Source: Oscillospiraceae bacterium (GTDB taxonomy: Bacteria > Bacillota > Clostridia > Oscillospirales > Acutalibacteraceae). From it: a stretch of DNA of 18,528 nt. The DNA lies in the NCBI GenBank assembly GCA_015066165.1, contig SVOX01000012.1, forward strand, positions 1-18,528, in the 5' to 3' direction. Position numbers and translations under genes: made by a program. Below, piece by piece: positions 13,486-18,528 of this stretch (position 1 is its first letter; each line of letters begins with the position of its first letter). Below the pieces are notes generated by a model. That model was not told the origin of the DNA. It saw nothing but the letters and a program-made list of their open reading frames with translations, and did no database searches.

Positions 13486-14493
13486 TTGAAAATATTAGCC
13501 ATTGAAAGTTCTTGTGACGAAACTTCTATCGCTATTGTCGAAGATCGCACAGTGCTTTCTAACGTGGTTTCAACCCAAATTGAAGAACACAAAATATACG
13601 GCGGTGTTGTGCCTGAAATTGCGTCACGCCGTCACGCCGAAGCCATTTCGCTTGTGTGCGAACAAGCACTTAAAGATGCAGGTCTTACATACAGTGATAT
13701 TGACGCTGTAGCCGTAACCTTTGCGCCCGGTCTTATTGGTGCTTTGCTTGTTGGTGTAAACTTTGCCAAAGGGTTGAGTATGTCGCTTGGCGTACCGCTT
13801 ATTCCCGTTCACCACTTGCGTTCGCATATTGCGGCAAATTATATTGCTCACCCAAATTTAGAACCGCCTTTCTTATGCCTTTTGGTATCGGGCGGAAATA
13901 CAGTAATAGCCGAAGTGACCGACTACACAAAATTCAACATTTTAGGCGGTACGCTTGACGATGCGGCGGGTGAATGTTTCGATAAAGCCGCTCGTTGTAT
14001 GGGGCTTTCATATCCGGGTGGTGTTAACCTTGATAAAATTGCAACAACGGCTAATAATAAAAAATATCCGCTTCCTTATCCAAAGGTTAGTACCGGCAAA
14101 TATGATTTTAGTTTTTCAGGGCTTAAAACCGCCGTTTTAAACCTTGTTCATAATGCAAACCAAAAAGGTGAAGAAATTGACGTTCCGGTTATTTGCGCCA
14201 CAGTCCGTCAGCGTGTTTGTGATATGCTGATAACCAACACAATAAACGCCGCCAAAGAATTCGGCTTTGATAAAATAGTTATGGCAGGCGGTGTTTCAGC
14301 AAACAGTGAACTTCGCGCACGTATGGAAGAAGAATGCAAAAAGAACGGTTTTTCACTTTATTATCCACCGCTTAAATACTGCGGAGACAACGCCGCAATG
14401 GTGGGTGCACAAGCCATTTACGAATATAAAGACGGCAACTTGGGTGACTGCTCACTCAATGCTACCGCTACTCTACCCATAAATTACAGATAA
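13486..14493 (+). CDS. tsaD: tRNA N6-adenosine threonylcarbamoyltransferase TsaD
   Basis: TsaD transfers threonylcarbamoyl to A37 of ANN-decoding tRNAs (t6A), working with TsaB and TsaE. The 335-residue ASKHA-fold protein shows IESSCDETS at 6-14, GGVVPEIASRRH at 39-50, the metal-binding H110/H114 in HHLRSH, SGGNT, LDDAAGECFDKAAR and the C-terminal CGDNAAM aspartate. The canonical HMEGH motif reads HLRSH, with both histidines kept. The frame opens at a TTG at 13477, but that is one base from the AAAAAGG site. The second TTG at 13486 gives spacing of 10 and the normal LKILAIESS N-terminus, so I use it; only one base separates it from the previous stop. TsaB and TsaE are not in the window. Confidence 0.95.
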   Translation: MKILAIESSCDETSIAIVEDRTVLSNVVSTQIEEHKIYGGVVPEIASRRHAEAISLVCEQALKDAGLTYSDIDAVAVTFAPGLIGALLVGVNFAKGLSMSLGVPLIPVHHLRSHIAANYIAHPNLEPPFLCLLVSGGNTVIAEVTDYTKFNILGGTLDDAAGECFDKAARCMGLSYPGGVNLDKIATTANNKKYPLPYPKVSTGKYDFSFSGLKTAVLNLVHNANQKGEEIDVPVICATVRQRVCDMLITNTINAAKEFGFDKIVMAGGVSANSELRARMEEECKKNGFSLYYPPLKYCGDNAAMVGAQAIYEYKDGNLGDCSLNATATLPINYR

Positions 14494-14503
14494 GGATGGT
14501 TCC

Positions 14504-15400
14504 ATGTCGCAAAAGAGACTTCTTTTAATTGTAAACCCTTGTTCAGGCAGGGCTAAAATGCACTCTGAACTTTTAAAGGTTGTTGAAATATTGTCAGATG
14601 CCGATTATGCTGTAACAGTTTATCCCACAAAATGCAAAGGTGACGCTACCGAACATATTTTGAAACTTTCTCAAAACGAATACGACTTAATAGTTGTATG
14701 CGGCGGTGACGGAACCTTAAACGAAGTTATAACAGGAATTATGCAAAGCGGTATTTCTGTTCCGCTTGGATATATTCCTTCGGGCACACTCAACGAATGG
14801 TCAAGCGGACTTAATATTTCAAGAAGTATAGAAACCGCCGCCAAAGACATAACCACAGGCAAAAAAATATGCCTTGATATTGGAAAATTCGGCGATAAAT
14901 ACTTTTCTTACACCGCTTCTTTCGGTGCTTTTACATCTGCTTCATATTCAGCACCCCAAGACGTAAAAAACGTTTTAGGCCAAGCGGCATACTTTTTTGA
15001 AGGTATAAAAAGTTTATCAAATATAAAACCAATTCATTTAAAATTCACATGCGAAGATACCGAAATTGAGGGTGATTTTTTGTTTGGCGCAATTTCAAAT
15101 TCGCTTTCGGTTGGCGGAATTGTTAAGTACAGTCAAAGTGCCGTTGAATTAAACGACGGTAAATTTGAAGTTTTGCTAATCAGAAACCCTGATAATATTT
15201 TAAAACTTCAACCCATAATTGACGGCATTTTAAAACGAGATTTCACCCGTGAGGGAATTGACTTTTTCAGAACAGATTCCGTAACCATTGAAACCGACCA
15301 AAAAGTTTCATTTACTTTAGACGGTGAATTTGCCGAACTGGAAAAAAAGCTCACCATAAAAAATTTGCATAACGCAATTACGTTTATACTACCACAATAA
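14504..15400 (+). CDS. diacylglycerol kinase family lipid kinase (DagK/YegS-like)
   Basis: This 298-residue protein has a DAGK catalytic domain predicted to phosphorylate a lipid, such as diacylglycerol, using ATP at the membrane face. The N-terminal NPCSGRAK (11-18) and GGDGTLNEVITG (67-78) form the nucleotide-binding region. The usual GTxNDxA motif appears as SGTLNEWSSGL. The C-terminal beta-rich domain carries GGIVKYSQSAVELNDGKFEV, DGEF and other family features. No signal or membrane helix is seen. An AAGGA ribosome site precedes the ATG, 10 bases after tsaD. In Gram-positive bacteria DgkB-type enzymes recycle diacylglycerol from lipoteichoic acid synthesis, which would fit the envelope genes downstream, but other family members have different lipid substrates. 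Confidence 0.88.
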   Translation: MSQKRLLLIVNPCSGRAKMHSELLKVVEILSDADYAVTVYPTKCKGDATEHILKLSQNEYDLIVVCGGDGTLNEVITGIMQSGISVPLGYIPSGTLNEWSSGLNISRSIETAAKDITTGKKICLDIGKFGDKYFSYTASFGAFTSASYSAPQDVKNVLGQAAYFFEGIKSLSNIKPIHLKFTCEDTEIEGDFLFGAISNSLSVGGIVKYSQSAVELNDGKFEVLLIRNPDNILKLQPIIDGILKRDFTREGIDFFRTDSVTIETDQKVSFTLDGEFAELEKKLTIKNLHNAITFILPQ

Positions 15401-15432
15401 CACAATACTATTATCAAGGACGGAGAAAATTT

Positions 15433-16452
15433 ATGTTTACAAGAGATATTGGTGTCGATCTTGGCACAGCAAATACACTCGTTTGCCTTAAGGGTAAAGG
15501 AATAATTATGAGAGAGCCCTCTGTTGTGGCTTATGACATTAGAAACGACGCTGTTCGTGCCGTTGGTCAAGAAGCAAAAGAAATGATAGGAAGAACACCC
15601 GGTTCAATAGTTGCTGTTCGTCCTTTAAAGAACGGCGTTATTGCCGACTTTGACGTTACTTCGGCAATGCTTAAAAGGTTTGTAAAACAAGCGCTTAAGG
15701 GTTCTTTCTTTTCTCGTGTTAGAATGGTTATTTGTATTCCCGCCGGCGTTACCGAAGTTGAAAGCCGTGCTGTTTACGATGCCGCAAAACAAGCAGGTGC
15801 TTACGACGTTGACCTTGTAGAAGAACCGATGGCTGCCGCAGTAGGCGCAGGTCTTCCGGTTTGGGACGCTGCAGGTAATATGATTGTTGATATCGGCGGC
15901 GGTACAAGCGAAGTTGCTGTTATTTCTCTTGGCGATATTGTAACCGCTCAATCTATTCGTATTGCGGGTGACGATTTAGACGAATCTATAATCAACTACG
16001 TTAGAAGAAAACACAATTTGCTCATTGGCGAACGCACCGCCGAACAAATTAAAATTGAAATTGGTTCCGCAAAGCCGTACGAAAACGAAACAAGTATTGA
16101 AATTAAAGGTAGAAACCAAATTGACGGTTTACCAAAAAACGTTGTTATTTCTTCAGAAGAAGTACGAATCGCAATGGCAGATACCATTTCTCAAATAATT
16201 GACACAATTCGTGTAACTCTTGAAAAAACTCCGCCCGAACTTGCAGCAGATATTATTGACCGTGGTATTACAATGACAGGCGGCGGCGCGCTGCTTCGCG
16301 GATTGCCCGAACTCATAGCAGAAGAAACAGGTATGCCTGTAACAGTTGCCGCAAATCCGCTTGACTGTGTTGTTTTGGGCACTGCAAAGCGCCTTGAAGC
16401 CGACAGCGGTTTCCAAAATTATACCTTCCGTCGCGGAAAAAGATTTAGATAA
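15433..16452 (+). CDS. mreB: rod-shape-determining actin homologue MreB
   Basis: This ATP-dependent actin-like protein forms membrane-bound filaments that orient lateral wall synthesis. The 339-residue length is typical. The N-terminal phosphate loop is GVDLGTANTLV (7-17), followed by PLKNGVIADFD, VRMVICIPAGVTEVE, the second phosphate loop VDIGGGTSEVAVISLG and the adenosine motif TGGGALLRGLPEL. A short basic tail (FRRGKRFR) ends the protein. The GGAG ribosome site is good, and the 32-base gap after the lipid kinase holds no terminator or clear promoter. With mreC, mreD and a class B PBP it makes the standard elongasome gene order and implies a rod-shaped cell. Confidence 0.97.
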   Translation: MFTRDIGVDLGTANTLVCLKGKGIIMREPSVVAYDIRNDAVRAVGQEAKEMIGRTPGSIVAVRPLKNGVIADFDVTSAMLKRFVKQALKGSFFSRVRMVICIPAGVTEVESRAVYDAAKQAGAYDVDLVEEPMAAAVGAGLPVWDAAGNMIVDIGGGTSEVAVISLGDIVTAQSIRIAGDDLDESIINYVRRKHNLLIGERTAEQIKIEIGSAKPYENETSIEIKGRNQIDGLPKNVVISSEEVRIAMADTISQIIDTIRVTLEKTPPELAADIIDRGITMTGGGALLRGLPELIAEETGMPVTVAANPLDCVVLGTAKRLEADSGFQNYTFRRGKRFR

Positions 16453-16466
16453 ATGGAGATAAACAA

Positions 16467-17327
16467 ATGCGTTTTTTCTTTCGCAGTAAACAGTTTAAAA
16501 TAATTTTAGCAATTTTAATATCGCTTATTACACTTTCAGTAATATTTTCGGTAATAGGCAGCAGCATTTCCCCGCAATCTAATGTTGTGGGCACTATTAC
16601 TGCGCCTATTCGTTCGGCAGTCAGTTCTATATCCCACGCAGTGTCTGACTTTTTCACAGCCCTTTCAAACGGCAACGAAATAATGCTTGAAAACACCGAA
16701 CTTGAAACCCAAATAAGCGAACTTCGTGAAAAATTGGTCGATTACGAAAAAATAACAAAAGAAAATGAGTTTTATAAAAATTATCTTGAAATAAAAGACC
16801 AAAATCCCGACTTTAAGTTTGCCCCCGCAACGCTTATTGCCCGTGACAATTCCGACCCGTATAAAGCATTTGTAATAAACAAGGGCTCGGCCGACGGTAT
16901 TGCAGCGCAAGACCCCGTTATAACCGAAGCAGGTCTTGTTGGTTACGTTAGCGAAGTTGGTCTTACCACTTCAAAAATCACCACCATTTTAAGCCCCGAT
17001 TTAACACTTGGCGCTCTTGACAACCGTACAAATGACTCGGGTATAATTTCGGGTTCGCTTGAAACCAACCAAAAAAATTGCACAAAGTTTAAAAACCTTG
17101 CTCATTCTTGCAGTGTGGCAGTTGGTGACTATGTAGTAACTTCAGGTGAAGGTGTTTTTCCAAAAGGTTTGCTTATAGGAACTATTGAAACCATTGCGAA
17201 CGATAAATACAACACTTCACTCTACGCTTCTGTAAAACCTTTTGTTGACCTTGACCAAGTAAGAAACGTTATGGTAATCACAAGTTTTAAGGGTCAAGGC
17301 GACGTTCTTCCAAGTGGTGACAAATAA
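16467..17327 (+). CDS. mreC: rod-shape-determining protein MreC
   Basis: This bitopic membrane protein links MreB/MreD to the PBP and activates it from outside the membrane. The 286 residues comprise a short basic cytoplasmic start (MRFFFRSKQFK), one transmembrane helix (about 11-31), a coiled coil rich in Glu/Leu (about 70-108) and the paired beta domains, with family landmarks VINKGSADGI, GLVGYVSEVG and SGEGVFPKGLLIG. A GGAGA ribosome site lies before the ATG, 14 bases after mreB. Confidence 0.95.
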   Translation: MRFFFRSKQFKIILAILISLITLSVIFSVIGSSISPQSNVVGTITAPIRSAVSSISHAVSDFFTALSNGNEIMLENTELETQISELREKLVDYEKITKENEFYKNYLEIKDQNPDFKFAPATLIARDNSDPYKAFVINKGSADGIAAQDPVITEAGLVGYVSEVGLTTSKITTILSPDLTLGALDNRTNDSGIISGSLETNQKNCTKFKNLAHSCSVAVGDYVVTSGEGVFPKGLLIGTIETIANDKYNTSLYASVKPFVDLDQVRNVMVITSFKGQGDVLPSGDK

Positions 17328-17328
17328 T

Positions 17329-17838
17329 ATGAACATAAAAAAACACCCTGTGATTTTCACACTTAACATACTTATATTTTTCCTTGCAATACTGTTTTTT
17401 TATACCGATTCATTCAGTATTTCAATAAAAGGTACATCTGTACTGTTAGTTCTTCCGATTTTAACTGCTTATTCAGTTTTTCACAGTCCGCTTCGAAGCG
17501 GTGTAACAGGACTTATTTGCGGTGTGTTTATGGATGCTTGTATGGTAGGTTCCGTTTGCTTCAACGCCATTATCCTTTTTTGTATTGGTGTTTTGGTTTC
17601 GGTAATATCAAACAACCTTTTTAACAAAAATATTCAGTCAGCCACTGTTTTATCGCTTATCACAAGTTCTATATACTTTGTTTTTTTGTGGCTGGTTTTC
17701 CACACAGCAAACGTCAGTTTATCAGATAACTTTATGTATTTATTTAATTATGCATTTCCTTCGGCAATTTTTACCGCCGTTTTCATATTCCCCTTTTACT
17801 ACCTATACAAACACTTTAACAAACTACAAATGGATTAG
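17329..17838 (+). CDS. mreD: rod-shape-determining protein MreD
   Basis: This 169-residue polytopic membrane protein is a partner of MreC in the elongasome. It is almost entirely hydrophobic, with five or six helices and short loops; the stretch FHSPLRSGVTGLICGVFMDA with its Gly/Asp pattern is typical of MreD. Sequence conservation in this family is low, so context carries much of the call. The frame opens at GTG 17314, but that overlaps mreC. I use the ATG at 17329, one base after the mreC stop, with a weak GGTGA ribosome site inside mreC, suggesting translational coupling. Confidence 0.9.
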   Translation: MNIKKHPVIFTLNILIFFLAILFFYTDSFSISIKGTSVLLVLPILTAYSVFHSPLRSGVTGLICGVFMDACMVGSVCFNAIILFCIGVLVSVISNNLFNKNIQSATVLSLITSSIYFVFLWLVFHTANVSLSDNFMYLFNYAFPSAIFTAVFIFPFYYLYKHFNKLQMD

Positions 17839-17853
17839 AAAGGATTTTTTAAA

Positions 17854-18528
17854 TTGCCTTTTAAGAAAAAAAGTCAGTTCACTACCACCTTTTTATCCGT
17901 TTTAACAATAATCGCTTTAATTTGTTTTTCTGTGCGAACCTACTACATTCAAATAACAAAATCAAGCGAATTCACCGGAAAAGATTCATTTGGTGCTTCC
18001 ACAACACGTACTTCGGTTTTAAAGGCACCACGAGGTGAAATTCTTGACTGTTATGGCAGAAAAATTGCGATTAACCGTGACGGATACAATATTGTTTTTA
18101 ATAAAGCGTATGTTGGCGAAAACATTAACGACACCATTCTAACGCTTATAAAACTTTGCAAAAAATTTAACTGCGAATGGATAGATGAACTTCCTTTAAG
18201 CGCAAAATCACCATACAATTTCAAAAAAGATGAATCGCTCGACAAAATGCTCAAAACACTAAAACTTGCACACTATGCAACTTCACAAAACTGTTTTGAT
18301 GCTATGGTAGAAGATTACGAACTTGAAAAATATTCAAAAAGCGACCAACGTAAAATTATGGGCGTTCGCTACAGTATGCAAATTCAGGATTTCTCAATTT
18401 CCTATCCATTCACTTTTGCCGAAGATATCCCTACCGAACTTATGCTGAAAATTTCGGAATGCGGTTACGCTTTGCCGGGTGTTACGGTTGACGTTGTTCC
18501 TTTTAGAGAATACGTTGATACAACCCTT
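17854..18528 (+). CDS. mrdA: class B penicillin-binding protein (MrdA/PBP2 type), N-terminal part
   Basis: The first 225 codons of a peptidoglycan transpeptidase are present; the gene continues past the right edge. A basic start (MPFKKKSQF) leads to one membrane helix (about 11-30). The extracytoplasmic dimerisation domain begins with APRGEILDCYGRKIAINRDG (58-77), the hallmark of class B PBPs. GYALPGVTVDVVPFREY follows near residue 215. The catalytic SxxK region is not reached. The start is a TTG with AAAGGA nine bases upstream, 15 bases after mreD. Position after mreBCD indicates the elongation PBP2 rather than the division protein FtsI; a SpoVD-like sporulation role is less likely but not excluded by the N-terminus. 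Confidence 0.88.
   Translation, partial: MPFKKKSQFTTTFLSVLTIIALICFSVRTYYIQITKSSEFTGKDSFGASTTRTSVLKAPRGEILDCYGRKIAINRDGYNIVFNKAYVGENINDTILTLIKLCKKFNCEWIDELPLSAKSPYNFKKDESLDKMLKTLKLAHYATSQNCFDAMVEDYELEKYSKSDQRKIMGVRYSMQIQDFSISYPFTFAEDIPTELMLKISECGYALPGVTVDVVPFREYVDTTL

Noticed and set aside
13507..13545. Further 0A-box-like heptamers (TGACGAA and TGTCGAA) inside tsaD
   Set aside because: They fall in coding sequence, one in the conserved SSCDETS codons, and are not paired at 10-bp spacing or near a promoter, so codon constraint and chance explain them.

Overview
The window looks like a chromosomal segment of a low-GC Gram-positive bacterium of the class Clostridia, probably an anaerobe of the Oscillospirales or a related group. 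The evidence is an A+T-rich composition, strong AGGAG-type ribosome binding sites, sigma-A promoters of TTGACA-N17-TATAAT type, a CD1247-type protein next to efp, a DUF4830-like protein, the non-mevalonate isoprenoid genes ispD and ispF, and a flavodiiron/rubrerythrin/rubredoxin set typical of anaerobes coping with oxygen. I see no insertion sequence, prophage, CRISPR array, tRNA or rRNA. Almost everything is core, vertically inherited housekeeping. No gap between genes reaches 300 bases.

Left part (1-7883), mostly minus strand. A CPA2/Kef-type cation:proton antiporter runs off the left edge. Next are radC, a divergent RluA-family pseudouridine synthase, and a convergent solitary sugar-ABC ATPase of the MsmX/UgpC type. 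A long minus-strand series starts from a perfect consensus promoter at 7855-7883: efp, a very acidic Cys-rich CD1247-like zinc-ribbon protein, an internal terminator, a PAP2 phosphatase, ispD, ispF, a small membrane-anchored DUF4830-like protein and an RsuA-family pseudouridine synthase. The PAP2-ispD-ispF block joins isoprenoid precursor synthesis to a phosphatase that could act on undecaprenyl carriers.

Middle (8022-10056), plus strand: flavodiiron protein, rubrerythrin and a 51-residue rubredoxin, with two promoters and a terminator. Together they could form a complete O2/H2O2-reducing electron chain.

Right part (10078-18528), plus strand: one tightly packed run of polA, a fused YwlE-like phosphatase/RimI acetyltransferase, tsaD, a diacylglycerol-kinase-family lipid kinase, mreB, mreC, mreD and the start of a class B PBP (MrdA type). 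No terminator is visible inside the run, so DNA repair, tRNA t6A modification, lipid phosphorylation and the cell-elongation machinery may share transcripts.

The most unusual points are regulatory signals around radC and one gene fusion. RadC has tandem, exactly 10-bp-spaced Spo0A boxes right at its predicted transcription start. A perfect consensus promoter lies just beyond its 3' end, firing antisense through radC toward the pseudouridine synthase gene. The fused ORF joins a YwlE-type protein-arginine phosphatase domain to RimI. I do not see a clearly new multi-gene system.
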